Shown in pieces: positions 46,872 through 57,181 of a DNA stretch of 64,000 nucleotides. Source of the DNA: Arthrobacter sp. U41 (lineage in GTDB: Bacteria; Actinomycetota; Actinomycetes; Actinomycetales; Micrococcaceae). The position numbers and the translations under genes were made by a program. Numbering within the stretch: position 1 is the first letter of the stretch; every line of letters starts with the position of its first letter. The stretch spans positions 1,984,001 through 2,048,000 of the forward strand of contig NZ_CP015732.1 of NCBI RefSeq assembly GCF_001750145.1. The letters run 5' to 3'. The notes beneath the pieces are model-generated. The model was not told the origin of the DNA. It saw only the letters and a program-made list of their open reading frames with translations, and made no database searches.

Positions 46872-46897
46872 TTGCACTCTCCCCGGGGGAGTGCTAA
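46872..46897 (+). promoter_or_regulatory. CIRCE heat-shock operator (HrcA site) before groEL
   Basis: TTGCACTC, a 9-bp spacer, and GAGTGCTAA (46889-46897) match the CIRCE consensus TTAGCACTC-N9-GAGTGCTAA with a small change in the left arm. A further half-site TTAGCACTC lies at 46906-46914. HrcA repression with heat induction is expected. The rest of 46799-47115 is promoter and leader with no gene seen. Confidence 0.92.
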
Positions 46898-47007
46898 TTA
46901 TTGAGTTAGCACTCCCGCGTATTGACTGCTAAAACAACGCCCGGTTCACCCGGCCGCGAAGTGGAAGCAGCCGATCCAGGAGCGAAAGAAACACCTGGCT
47001 GGGGTGA

Positions 47008-48753
<1,746 letters not shown>

Positions 48754-48767
48754 CCACCCGGCCTCCG

Positions 48768-48838
48768 GCGCTGACTAGTTCAGCGCTGAACGTCCAGTTC
48801 AACGACGGCGGTCCCTCCTTCGGGCGGGGCCGCCGTCG
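48768..48838 (+). terminator. two hairpins after groEL
   Basis: First stem GCGCTGA (48768-48774) with TCAGCGC (48780-48786). Second, stronger stem CGACGGCGG (48803-48811) with CCGCCGTCG (48830-48838). The second repeats the arms of the terminator at 19898-19934. Confidence 0.75.
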
Positions 48839-48874
48839 GCGTTAAGCGACCGCCCGGTCTGGCAGGATGGTGCA

Positions 48875-49870
48875 GTGACGATTACAGCAGCAGCCGACGG
48901 TTCGGCTTTAGGAAACCCCGGCCCGGCCGGATGGGCCTGGTACGTGAACGATGACTGCTGGCGGGCCGGAGGATGGCCGCACGGCACCAACAACATGGGC
49001 GAGCTCATGGCCGTCCTGGATCTCTTCCGCTGCACCGCGCACCTGCCGGCCGAGGATCTGCACATTCTCTGCGACAGCCAGTACGTCATCAACTCCGTCA
49101 CCAAATGGATGCCCGGCTGGAAGCGCAAGGGGTGGCGCAAGTCCGACGGCAAGCCGGTGATGAACGTCGAGCTCCTCAAGGAGATCGACCAGGCGCTGGT
49201 CGGCCGCAAATACAAGTTCGAATGGGTGCGGGGCCACGCCGGGCATGACCTTAACGAGGCCGCGGATGACCGCGCCCGGGCCGCTGCCACGGCCTACCAG
49301 CAGGGCGTAGCGGTGCGCCAGGGCCCCGGGTTCGGCGCCGGGGCTGCGGCACCGGCGGCCCAGGCGGCACCCGCGGCCGCGCAGGCGGCAACCGCGGCAG
49401 CGCAGGCAGCTCCCGAGGCAGCGGCACTGTCCGGCCAGCACGAGCTGTTCGGCGCACCGACGCTCTTCGACGAGCCCGACCTCTTCAGCGAGCTCGACGA
49501 GGACACCACCCCCGCCCCGGGGACGGACGCGAGCCCGGAAGCCATCGTTGAGGCACTCGAGCGCGAACTCCTGTTGCCGGAAACGCGCGCCGACCTCGGA
49601 CGTACCGGTGTGCTGCTGCACCCGGATTTCACCGAGATTGGCAGCTCGGGCCGGATCTGGACCAGGGACGCCATCATGATGTCCCTGGAAGAGAATCCGG
49701 GCGCCCCCGCCGAGCTGGAATTGCTGGGCGCAGACCGGCTGGGCGAGCAGACCGTACTCCTGACATACCGCAGCCACGTCCGGTCGGGAACGGCCCTGTG
49801 CAGCTCGCTGTGGGTCCGTGACGGCGCCCAGTGGCGACTCCGCTTCCGCCAGGGCACCCCCGAGGCCTGA
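48875..49870 (+). CDS. ribonuclease H fused to a DUF4440 (SnoaL/NTF2-like) domain
   Basis: A 331-aa fusion. Residues 1-140 are an RNase HI domain that should cleave RNA in RNA-DNA hybrids; the catalytic residues are intact: D8 (TAAADGSALGNPG), E43 (NNMGELMAVLD), D67 (ILCDSQYVI), H121/H124 and D131 or D132 (WVRGHAGHDLNEAADDRA). An Ala-rich linker (about 150-185) follows, then an acidic stretch, then a C-terminal domain (about 215-331, ALERELLLPETRADLGRTGVLLHPDFTEIGSSGRIW...WRLRFRQGTPEA) of the DUF4440/NTF2-like type. The GTG start at 48875 begins the domain. The job of the C-terminal domain is unknown. Confidence 0.88.
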   Translation: MTITAAADGSALGNPGPAGWAWYVNDDCWRAGGWPHGTNNMGELMAVLDLFRCTAHLPAEDLHILCDSQYVINSVTKWMPGWKRKGWRKSDGKPVMNVELLKEIDQALVGRKYKFEWVRGHAGHDLNEAADDRARAAATAYQQGVAVRQGPGFGAGAAAPAAQAAPAAAQAATAAAQAAPEAAALSGQHELFGAPTLFDEPDLFSELDEDTTPAPGTDASPEAIVEALERELLLPETRADLGRTGVLLHPDFTEIGSSGRIWTRDAIMMSLEENPGAPAELELLGADRLGEQTVLLTYRSHVRSGTALCSSLWVRDGAQWRLRFRQGTPEA

Positions 49871-49897
49871 GCCCTTCTCCGGCTCAGTGAGGGCCGG

Positions 49898-50185
49898 TCA
49901 GCTAAAACGTTGGGTGTTGTGCAGTTCGGCCTGGGCGTAGCTCGCCGCCGCCGAGTTCAGCGCCAGGTTGATCGAGGCGAGGGAGGCCTCGACTTTGCCC
50001 TGGGTCAGGGTCCACTCCGAGACGAGGGCCTGGAAGTTGGTGGCGGCCGAGCCGCGCCACGTGGCCTGCAGCTCGTCGAGGCCGCGCTTCATGGCCTGCA
50101 CGTCGGCGCTGATCCGGTCGACCGTGGCCTTGACGTTCGCTGACTTGAGCTGGAGGAGTTCCGTATCGACGGAGATGATGCTCAT
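49898..50185 (-). CDS. WXG100-family (EsxA-like) type VII secretion target
   Basis: A 95-aa all-helical protein with the central W43-R-G45 turn (LQATWRGSAATNFQALVSEW) and heptad-like helices on either side, the WXG100 hairpin. These proteins are exported as dimers by ESX/type VII systems. No ESX core genes (eccC, eccD, mycP) and no partner WXG100 gene lie in the window, so it is an orphan substrate. The start MSIISVDTELL follows an AGAGGTCATCCC stretch. Length and motif make the family call firm. Confidence 0.9.
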   Translation of the reverse strand: MSIISVDTELLQLKSANVKATVDRISADVQAMKRGLDELQATWRGSAATNFQALVSEWTLTQGKVEASLASINLALNSAAASYAQAELHNTQRFS

Positions 50186-50308
50186 GGGATGACCTCTCGA
50201 CAGTGCCTGTTCCGGAATTTCCGGACACTGCGAGCGTAGGCCGGCCCGGGGGAGCCGGGGAACGGCCGATTCCCGGTATGTGGAAAAGCCGCAGGGATCC
50301 CCGGCAGG

Positions 50309-51805
50309 CTACTCCGCGGATCCGGCACGTGTGCCGGAGCCCGGGACGGCATTGGCACCGTCGTCCCCGCTGGCCTCGTCCAGGAACGGCAGGCTGACCA
50401 CCAGCGTGGCGCCGCCGCCGTCGGTCTTCGCGACTCTGACGGTCCCGGAATGCGAGCCGACGATGGCCGCGACGATCGCCAGGCCCAGCCCGCTGCCCCC
50501 GGTCTCCCGGGTACGGGACGTGTCCGCACGGTAGAACCGCTCGAAGATCCGCGCCGCTTCCTCGTCCGGGACACCGGGGCCGTGGTCGCGGACCTCGATG
50601 ACGGACTGCCGGGTGCCGTCCCCTGCGGTGCGGACACCAACGGCCAGTTCGATGGGCGTGCCCTCGGGGGTGTAGCGCAGGGCGTTGCCCACGAGATTTC
50701 CGACCACCTGCCGCAGCTTGGCCTCATCGCCCAGCACCGGCGCCGGCCCGGGCGGACCGCCGTCCAGCCCGGTCAGCGAAATGACCCGGCCGCGGTCGCT
50801 TGCCTGAGTGTCCACCACGGCGTCGTTGGCAACCAGCAGCAGGTCCGCGGGCTTCTGCTGCAGCGGCCGCTGCTCGTCGATCCTGGCCAGCAGCAGCAGG
50901 TCCTCCACCATGGTCCCCATCCGCTTGGCTTCGCTTTCGATCCGCCCCATGGCGGTCGTCACATCCTCCGGGGTGGACAGGGCGCCGTGCCGGTACAGCT
51001 CCGAGAAGCCGCGGATCGTCACCAGCGGCGTGCGCAGTTCATGGGAGGCGTCGGCGGCAAAGCGGCGCATCCGTTCCTCGGAGGCCATCCGGGCGGCGAA
51101 GGCCGTCTCGATATGGGCGAGCATGGCATTGAGGGAGCTGCCCAGCCGGCCGACCTCGGTATTGGGGTTTTCGATTTCGACACGCCGGGAGAGGTCGCCG
51201 GCGGCAATCGCTGCTGCGGTCTTTTCGACCCGGGCCAGCGGCCGGAAGGACCGGGAGATGCTCCAGGTGGCGATGAAAAAGGCCAGGACAAGGGTCAGCA
51301 GCCCGACGCCGACGACCACCAGGACGGCGTGTTCCATCACGGAATCGACCGGCCACAACGGGAGCCCGATGACAACGACGGAACTGCGCTGGTTGCTGTC
51401 CACGACGTTGAGCGCGACCACCCGCCAGTTGCGCCCGTCCGTGCCGCGGACCTGGAAAGGGGTCTGCTGGCGGTCAGCGGCATCCGCGGCGGTGATGCTG
51501 GTGATATCCGGGTGGAGTTCCTTGTTGCCGCCGAACGGCAACGGCGGCTGCCCCGGCGTGAATAGCATCAGCGAGTAGTCGGTGGGGATGCTCTGGTTCT
51601 GGTCCTGCAGCTGGCTGAAGGACTGCTGCTGGCGCACCGAGGTGACCGCGGCCCGGAGCTTGTCGTCGACCTGGCCCTGCAGATAGCTGTGCAGCAGGGT
51701 CAGGGTCCCGGCGCCGGTGGCGGTGAGGGCCACCAGCATCAGCGCGGTCATGATGGCGACCAGCTGGGACCTGAGCGACGCCGACTTCCAACGGTGAAGC
51801 AACAA
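50309..51805 (-). CDS. membrane sensor histidine kinase (HAMP, HisKA, HATPase)
   Basis: A 498-aa kinase. TM1 is about 16-38, an extracytoplasmic sensor domain about 40-155, TM2 about 158-181, then HAMP (about 182-235). The phosphorylated His is H255 in FAADASHELRTPLVTIRGF. The ATPase domain has an N-box (LRQVVGNLVGNALRYTPEGTP), G1 (VIEVRDHGPGVPDEEAARIFERFYR) and G2 (GGSGLGLAIVAAIVGSHSG). It resembles the actinobacterial TcrY/TrcS-type kinases. Its ATG lies 2 bp after the response-regulator stop, so the two are coupled. The signal is unknown. Confidence 0.94.
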   Translation of the reverse strand: MLLHRWKSASLRSQLVAIMTALMLVALTATGAGTLTLLHSYLQGQVDDKLRAAVTSVRQQQSFSQLQDQNQSIPTDYSLMLFTPGQPPLPFGGNKELHPDITSITAADAADRQQTPFQVRGTDGRNWRVVALNVVDSNQRSSVVVIGLPLWPVDSVMEHAVLVVVGVGLLTLVLAFFIATWSISRSFRPLARVEKTAAAIAAGDLSRRVEIENPNTEVGRLGSSLNAMLAHIETAFAARMASEERMRRFAADASHELRTPLVTIRGFSELYRHGALSTPEDVTTAMGRIESEAKRMGTMVEDLLLLARIDEQRPLQQKPADLLLVANDAVVDTQASDRGRVISLTGLDGGPPGPAPVLGDEAKLRQVVGNLVGNALRYTPEGTPIELAVGVRTAGDGTRQSVIEVRDHGPGVPDEEAARIFERFYRADTSRTRETGGSGLGLAIVAAIVGSHSGTVRVAKTDGGGATLVVSLPFLDEASGDDGANAVPGSGTRAGSAE

Positions 51806-51807
51806 GG

Positions 51808-52527
51808 TCAGCGCTTCTCTGCCGTCCGCAGCACGTAGCCGACGCCCCGTTTGGTCTGGATCAGGGCCGGCGCGTCCGGGTCGATGTCCACCTTGCGGCG
51901 CAGATAGGAGATGTAGGACTCCACGATCGAGGCGTCCCCGTTGAAGTCGTATTCCCAGACATGGTCCAGGATCTGGGCCTTGGACAGCACCCGGTTGGGG
52001 TTCAGCATGAGGTAGCGCAGAAGCTTGAATTCGGTGGGGGAGAGCTCGATCACCGTGCCGCCGCGGCGGACCTCGTGGGCGTCGTCGTCGAGCTCGAGGT
52101 CATCGACGCGGATGACCGCGTCGTCATCCTGCAGGGGCTGCGTGCGGCGCAGCACGGCGCGGATGCGTGCCACGACCTCGTCGAGGCTGAAGGGCTTGGT
52201 GACGTAGTCGTCGCCGCCCACGGTCAGGCCCATGACCTTGTCCTCGGTGTCATCCTTGGCGGTCAGGAAGAGTACGGGGAAGTGCTTTCCTGCCGCTCGC
52301 AGCCGGCGGGTGACGGTGAAGCCGTCCATGTCCGGCAGCATAACGTCCAGGACGGCCAGGTCGGGGGAATGCAGGTCAGCGGCCGCCAGGGCTTCGCGCC
52401 CGTTGGACGCGGAGACCACCTCAAAGCCGGCAAAGCGCAGGGAAGTGGACAGCAGCTCGCGGATGTTGGGTTCATCATCGACGACGAGCAGCTTGGCTTC
52501 GGGACCGTTCTTTTTCATGGTTCCCAT
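51808..52527 (-). CDS. OmpR/PhoB-family response regulator
   Basis: A 239-aa regulator. The receiver domain (about 11-125) has acidic pocket D17/D18 (LLVVDDEPNI), phospho-acceptor D61 (LAVLDVMLPDMDGF) and K111 (DYVTKPF). A winged-helix C-terminal DNA-binding domain follows (VIELSPTEFKLLRYLMLNPNRVLSKAQILDHVWEYDF...SYISYLRRKVD). The start is ATG 52527 or 52518; the first has GGGAG 4 bp upstream. That ribosome site lies inside the palindrome at 52532-52548, suggesting control at the translation or autoregulation level. Confidence 0.94.
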   Translation of the reverse strand: MGTMKKNGPEAKLLVVDDEPNIRELLSTSLRFAGFEVVSASNGREALAAADLHSPDLAVLDVMLPDMDGFTVTRRLRAAGKHFPVLFLTAKDDTEDKVMGLTVGGDDYVTKPFSLDEVVARIRAVLRRTQPLQDDDAVIRVDDLELDDDAHEVRRGGTVIELSPTEFKLLRYLMLNPNRVLSKAQILDHVWEYDFNGDASIVESYISYLRRKVDIDPDAPALIQTKRGVGYVLRTAEKR

Positions 52528-52531
52528 GATG

Positions 52532-52548
52532 CTCCCAGAATCTGGGAG
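52532..52548 (-). promoter_or_regulatory. palindrome covering the response-regulator ribosome-binding site
   Basis: CTCCCAGA and TCTGGGAG are exact reverse complements around one base. On the coding (minus) strand the GGGAG Shine-Dalgarno of the response-regulator gene is one arm. It could be an operator for the regulator itself or an RNA hairpin (6-bp stem, 5-nt loop) that hides the ribosome site. Confidence 0.6.
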
Positions 52549-52620
52549 TTTTCTGAATGGCAGATGTGTGTTGCGTGGACGTCCCTCGCCGCGGGGCGGC
52601 CGGTTGCCCGGCCGGGGGCC

Positions 52621-54267
52621 TCAGCTGGCCGTCCCGACGTCCTTGGCGTCCATGATGCGGTAAGCGTAGCCCTGCTCGGCCAGGAAACGCTGGCGCTTGG
52701 CCGCGAAGTCCTGGTCCAGGGTGTCCCTGGCCACCAGGGAGTAGAAGCGTGCGGCGCGGCCGTCCTTCTTGGGGCGCAGCAGCCGGCCAAGGCGCTGCGC
52801 CTCCTCCTGCCGGGAGCCGAAGGAGCCGGAGACCTGGATGGCGACCGAGGCCTCGGGCAGGTCGATCGAGAAATTGGCGACCTTGGACACAACGAGAGTC
52901 TGCACTTCGCCGGCGCGGAAGGCCTCAAAGAGTCTCTGGCGGTCTTTGACCGGGGTGTCACCCTTGATTACCGGGGCCTGCAGGCGCTCGCCGATCTCGT
53001 CCAGCTGGTCGATGTACTGTCCGATTACCAGCAGCTGCTCACCGGTGTGTTCGGCGACAAGCTGTTCCACCACCAGGGTCTTGGATTCGGACGTGGCGCA
53101 CAGCCGGTACTTGTCCGCGTCCTCGGCCATGGCATAGGCGACGCGTTCGTCGCGGGGCAGGTCGATCCGGACCTCGACGCAGTCGGCCGGGGCGATGTAG
53201 CCCTGCGCCTCGATGTCCTTCCACGGCGCGTCGTAGCGCTTGGGGCCGATCAGGCTGAAAACTTCGCCCTCGCGGCCGTCTTCGCGGACCAGCGTGGCGG
53301 TCAGTCCGAGCCTGCGGCGCGCCTGCAGATCCGCTGTCATCCGGAAGATGGGGGCGGGCAGGAGGTGGACCTCGTCATAGATGATGAGTCCCCAGTCGTT
53401 GCCGTCCACCAGCTCCAGATGGGGGTACAGCCCGCCCCGTTTGGTGGTGAGGACCTGGTAGGTGGCGATCGTGACCGGGCGGACTTCCTTGACGGAGCCG
53501 GAGTATTCGCCGATTTCCTCCTCGGTGAGGGACGTCCGCTTGAGCAGCTCGTCCTTCCACTGGCGGGCGGAGACCGTGTTGGTCACCAGGATCAGTGTCG
53601 TGGTGGAGCTGGTGGCCATCGCGGCGGCCCCGACCAGGGTTTTGCCGGCTCCGCAGGGGAGTACGACGACGCCGCTGCCGCCGGCCCAGAAGTTCTCCAT
53701 GGCCAGCTGCTGGTAGGGGCGCAGCTTCCAGCCGGACTCGTTGAGCATGATGGGGTGCGGTGTCCCGTCGACGTAGCCGGCGAGGTCTTCGGCCGGCCAG
53801 CCGATCTTGAGCAGCAGCTGCTTGAGCTGCCCGCGCTGGGAGGAGTGCACGACGACGGTTTCTCCGTCGATCCTGGGGCCCAGCAGGGGCGCGATCTTCT
53901 TGGCGCGGCTGACCTCCTCCAACACCGGATAGTCTGACGTGCGCATGACGAGGCCGTGCTGGGGATCCTTTTCGAGACGGAGCCGGCCGTACCGGGACAT
54001 GGTCTCTTCGACGTCGATCAGCAGGGAATGGGGCACCGGGAAGCGGGAGTACTTCAGCAGGGTGTCCAGCACTTTTTCGGCGTCGAGGCCGGCGGCCCGG
54101 GCGTTCCAGAGGCCCAGCGGCGTGAGCCGGTAGCTGTGCATGTGCTCGGGGGCACGTTCCAGCTCGGCGAACGCGGCGATGGCGTGGCGTGCCTCGGTGG
54201 CGAGTTCGTGGTCGACTTCGAGCAGGATGGTCTTGTCACTCTGGACGATCAGCGGTCCATCATTCAC
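52621..54267 (-). CDS. XPB/Ercc3-type DNA repair helicase
   Basis: A 548-aa superfamily-2 3'-5' helicase. The N-terminal damage-recognition-like domain covers about 1-175. Walker A is VVLPCGAGKTLVG (about 203-213), Walker B is IIYDEVHLL (DEVH at 298-301), motif III is GLTATLV, and the XPB-specific RED loop is LVREDGREGEVF (about 328-330). Motif VI is EEAQRLGRLLRPKKDG. Bacterial XPB occurs in Actinobacteria and some others; its repair role is less settled than in eukaryotes. The GTG start at 54265-54267 overlaps the stop of the upstream partner gene (GTGA), so the proteins are coupled. Confidence 0.95.
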   Translation of the reverse strand: MNDGPLIVQSDKTILLEVDHELATEARHAIAAFAELERAPEHMHSYRLTPLGLWNARAAGLDAEKVLDTLLKYSRFPVPHSLLIDVEETMSRYGRLRLEKDPQHGLVMRTSDYPVLEEVSRAKKIAPLLGPRIDGETVVVHSSQRGQLKQLLLKIGWPAEDLAGYVDGTPHPIMLNESGWKLRPYQQLAMENFWAGGSGVVVLPCGAGKTLVGAAAMATSSTTTLILVTNTVSARQWKDELLKRTSLTEEEIGEYSGSVKEVRPVTIATYQVLTTKRGGLYPHLELVDGNDWGLIIYDEVHLLPAPIFRMTADLQARRRLGLTATLVREDGREGEVFSLIGPKRYDAPWKDIEAQGYIAPADCVEVRIDLPRDERVAYAMAEDADKYRLCATSESKTLVVEQLVAEHTGEQLLVIGQYIDQLDEIGERLQAPVIKGDTPVKDRQRLFEAFRAGEVQTLVVSKVANFSIDLPEASVAIQVSGSFGSRQEEAQRLGRLLRPKKDGRAARFYSLVARDTLDQDFAAKRQRFLAEQGYAYRIMDAKDVGTAS

Positions 54268-56759
54268 TGCAGCAGTTCCTCTGCGACTTCGACGTCAATT
54301 ATCCGGTGGATGGACAGCACACGCTCGGTTTCCTTGTTCGGATCGAACACCCGGACCCGTCCGCCGTTTACCGCCACCGGAACAACCGTTTCGCGCACGG
54401 CGTTTCCCATGCTGTCGACAACGTTCATCACCACGCGCTGTTTGAGCCGGATCGCCTTCTGCAGGGTTTCCAGTCCCAGCTGGGTCGCTTCCTCGCTGCC
54501 GGGGGTCACCGGCGGATTTGCGCCGGTGCCGCCCGTGGCGGGGCGTTCACTGCGCAGCACGGCCAGCTGGGCGTCGACGTCGGCCTCCGGAGGGGCAGTG
54601 CGCGGAGCGCTGTAGACCGGCCGCGCGCTTCCGGACACCGCAGTGGTGCGACGCAGCCGGAGGCCGCCGGTATCGGGTTCCTCCACCGCCGGGGACAGCC
54701 CCAGGCTCCGGAGGACCTGGGCTGTCTCCCGCGGTGCCGCGTGCGCGACCAGCACGGTGGGTGCGATCTTGACCAAACCGAGGCCGGAGGCGCCGGGGGT
54801 GTTCAGCAGCTCCAGGAGCGCCGTTTCGTCGTCGCTCTGGATGAAGCTGGCCGCGGCACCGACCCGCAGCCTGGCATGGCGGGCTGCGGTGTCCTCAATC
54901 AGGTACTTCAGCGGCTGCGGGATCGCCGTGGCCGAGTGCAGTTCCAGGAAATCCAGCAGCGCCTGGGCATCCTGGCCCGCGTCGAGTGCGCGGCGGACGG
55001 TGGAAATGGAGAAACGGTAGATCGTGGCGGGGCCCTGGCCCTCGGCGTCGGCCATGGTGAGGAGCTTTTCGGTCAGTTCCGGAGCGAGATAACCCGGCGC
55101 CACCGCGGTGAGGTCGGCCTGGAGCAGGACATGGTTCAGGGCGGCCGGCAGGTGTTCACCCAGGATTGCCATCGCCTCGTCGGGCTGTTCGGCGGTGATT
55201 GCCGCGCCGATCTGGCTGAGCGCGCCCGAGCCGATGAGGCCGAGCATCTCCGCTTCGGCCAGGACCCCGCGGATCAGCGAGCTGAAACGCCGTGCCATCC
55301 GGGGCTGGGTCCAGTCGGCGCGCTCCAGCACGGCCGCGGCGTCCAGCACCGGGGCCTGCCCGTCCGCCGCTGCGGCCTCCTCGGTCAGCTCGGCCAGGAT
55401 TTCCAGGATCCGCCTCCGGACCACCGGGGCGTCCGGGCGCTGGGCCTCCGCCGAGAGCGCATTGATGGTGCTGACCGCCGCGCCGCGGTGGAGGGCCGGG
55501 ACCGCGGCCTGGCCGCTGACGGGCTGTCCGACAAGGGAGGGCGCCCGTTCGCTGGCGAGCCAGGCATTGACCAGCCAGAGCCACTGCTCCTGCCGCGAAA
55601 GCGTCAGCCATTCAAGCTGCGCCGGCTGCACCCAGGCGGAGCTGTCGACGTCCAGGCGGATGAGGCCGGCCAGGGCGCACAATTCCGCCAGCACACCGGC
55701 GTCGTGCATCTCGATCCGCAGCACGTCCGCCAGGCGCTTCAGCTCACGGACGCCCACTCCGCCGCTGCGCAGGGTGACGAGAGGCTGTTCGCGGACTGCA
55801 TAGAGCAGTTCACCCACGAGCCGCAGGGTCTCGGCGATCGCGCCCAAGGCGGCGTTGCGGCGCAGCGCCGCCGAGGTGGAACCCAGCCGCGGCACCGGGG
55901 GAGTAAGCGCGAACCTCTCAATGACAAAGCCGCCGCGCAGGGACACCCCGACGCTGTGCGGAAGCTCGACGTGGGCGGCGTCCAGCGGCACCAACAGGCC
56001 GCGGGCCAGGAGCCAGTCCACCGGACCGACGTCGGCGGCCTCGTGCAGGACGGAGGCCCGCCGGTGCGCCTGGGGAACCGCGCCCATGGCCCAGTTCCCG
56101 AAGCGTGCGAGCAGCGCCCCGGTGCGCTCCGGAGCGGCGGCCAGAATTTGGCGGAGGGACTCCGGCGTGGCGGTCCAGTGCTGGAGCGAGAGTGCGGCCT
56201 CCATCGGTGTGGTCGCCGGGGAGATCGCCGCACCGCTCCGGTGGAGTTCCCCGACCAGTTGGACCACGCGCTGCGCGAACGCCGGCTGGAGCCGGACGAG
56301 TTCGGTGTAGCTGCGTCCCAGCCCGGCCGGGTAGATTCCGATCACGTCCTTGAGGCTGCCCACCGGCAAGTAATAGCGCAGCTTCGTGCCGGCGGCCGGC
56401 GCGGCACCGTGCGGGGGTTCCGCACGGTGGACCAGGGCGAGTTCCTGCAGGGAATGCAGCATCTTCTCAACCGCGGCCAGCGTGGAGCCGTTGATGAGCT
56501 TTTTGAGCATCGGGGCGGAGGCGCTGTGCCCGGTGTCTGTGTTGGTGCACAGGTGCAGGGTTTCCAGGACCTGCATTTCCGGGCGGTTGAGCCGCTCCAG
56601 GGCGCGCTGCACGCTGACGCGGCCGCTGGCCCGGGCGGCGAGTGCGGCGAAGTCCGGCACGCCGGGGGAGATGAGGTCCGGCCGCGCGGAGAACAAGGCA
56701 CGCAGCGAGTCATCGCTGCGTGCCTGCAGTTCCTTGCTGAGCGCGCGGATAAGAGACAT
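54264..56759 (-). CDS. helicase-associated (XPB/Ssl2-like N-terminal) domain protein, XPB partner
   Basis: An 831-aa protein annotated in relatives as a helicase C-terminal/XPB-associated domain protein, corresponding in position and size to what I recall as Rv0862c. It begins MSLIRALSKELQARSDDSLRALFSARPDL, has several winged-helix-like stretches (VSVQRALERLNRPEMQVLETL, VRELKRLADVLRIEMHDAGVLAELCALAGLIRL), and ends with LSIHRIIDVEVAEELLQ preceded by LKQRVVMNVVDSMGNAVRETVVPVAVNGGRVRVFD, a small beta-barrel-like region. There is no Walker A motif. It overlaps XPB by the GTGA junction, so it is probably an obligate partner; the function is not established. Confidence 0.82.
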   Translation of the reverse strand: MSLIRALSKELQARSDDSLRALFSARPDLISPGVPDFAALAARASGRVSVQRALERLNRPEMQVLETLHLCTNTDTGHSASAPMLKKLINGSTLAAVEKMLHSLQELALVHRAEPPHGAAPAAGTKLRYYLPVGSLKDVIGIYPAGLGRSYTELVRLQPAFAQRVVQLVGELHRSGAAISPATTPMEAALSLQHWTATPESLRQILAAAPERTGALLARFGNWAMGAVPQAHRRASVLHEAADVGPVDWLLARGLLVPLDAAHVELPHSVGVSLRGGFVIERFALTPPVPRLGSTSAALRRNAALGAIAETLRLVGELLYAVREQPLVTLRSGGVGVRELKRLADVLRIEMHDAGVLAELCALAGLIRLDVDSSAWVQPAQLEWLTLSRQEQWLWLVNAWLASERAPSLVGQPVSGQAAVPALHRGAAVSTINALSAEAQRPDAPVVRRRILEILAELTEEAAAADGQAPVLDAAAVLERADWTQPRMARRFSSLIRGVLAEAEMLGLIGSGALSQIGAAITAEQPDEAMAILGEHLPAALNHVLLQADLTAVAPGYLAPELTEKLLTMADAEGQGPATIYRFSISTVRRALDAGQDAQALLDFLELHSATAIPQPLKYLIEDTAARHARLRVGAAASFIQSDDETALLELLNTPGASGLGLVKIAPTVLVAHAAPRETAQVLRSLGLSPAVEEPDTGGLRLRRTTAVSGSARPVYSAPRTAPPEADVDAQLAVLRSERPATGGTGANPPVTPGSEEATQLGLETLQKAIRLKQRVVMNVVDSMGNAVRETVVPVAVNGGRVRVFDPNKETERVLSIHRIIDVEVAEELLQ

Positions 56760-56769
56760 CAGTCCAACG

Positions 56770-57003
56770 TTACCTTTCGTCCGGCCGTCGGGTCCGTCGC
56801 CGGGCTGCAATTTCGTCGATGACGAGCAGGAGCATGAGCAGGAAAGCCACGGGCAGCCCATAGAGGGCGGTGGAGGTGATCCACACGGGCGACACGGCGT
56901 TGTTGAAGGCCATCGCCATCACGACGCCGACGGCCGCGAGCGACAGGACGGCGGCGACGGCCGCAACGATCAACAGCGGCCGCCGGAAACGCAATTCACT
57001 CAT
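56770..57003 (-). CDS. small two-helix membrane protein
   Basis: A 77-aa hypothetical protein. It starts MSELRFRRPLLIVAAVAAVL and has two predicted membrane helices (about 9-33 and 40-64), then a basic tail RRRTRRPDER. The start at 57003 is preferred over the upstream ATG at 57042. It sits 10 bp before the XPB partner gene, on the same strand, so it may be the first gene of that operon. I do not recognise a family. Confidence 0.65.
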   Translation of the reverse strand: MSELRFRRPLLIVAAVAAVLSLAAVGVVMAMAFNNAVSPVWITSTALYGLPVAFLLMLLLVIDEIAARRRTRRPDER

Positions 57004-57181
57004 GGAGCTAACGCTAACAGTCCGGCTTCTCCCGCGCTTCAAACGGCCAAAGTGGGCAAGGCAGGATAACCTTGAGGGAACAGACCAACACGGTCCGGGC
57101 AGTCACACCCTGAACCCGCATATCGATGCGGATGCGGTGACCGCCGGCCGTGTCACCAGCAGAACGAAGAAGGTTGATTAC

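Noticed and set aside
54189..56822. Plus-strand open frame of 877 codons opposite the XPB partner gene
   Set aside because: Antisense shadow. The minus-strand frame couples to XPB by a stop/start overlap and has protein-like composition; the plus frame is Arg/Gly/Gln-rich without motifs.
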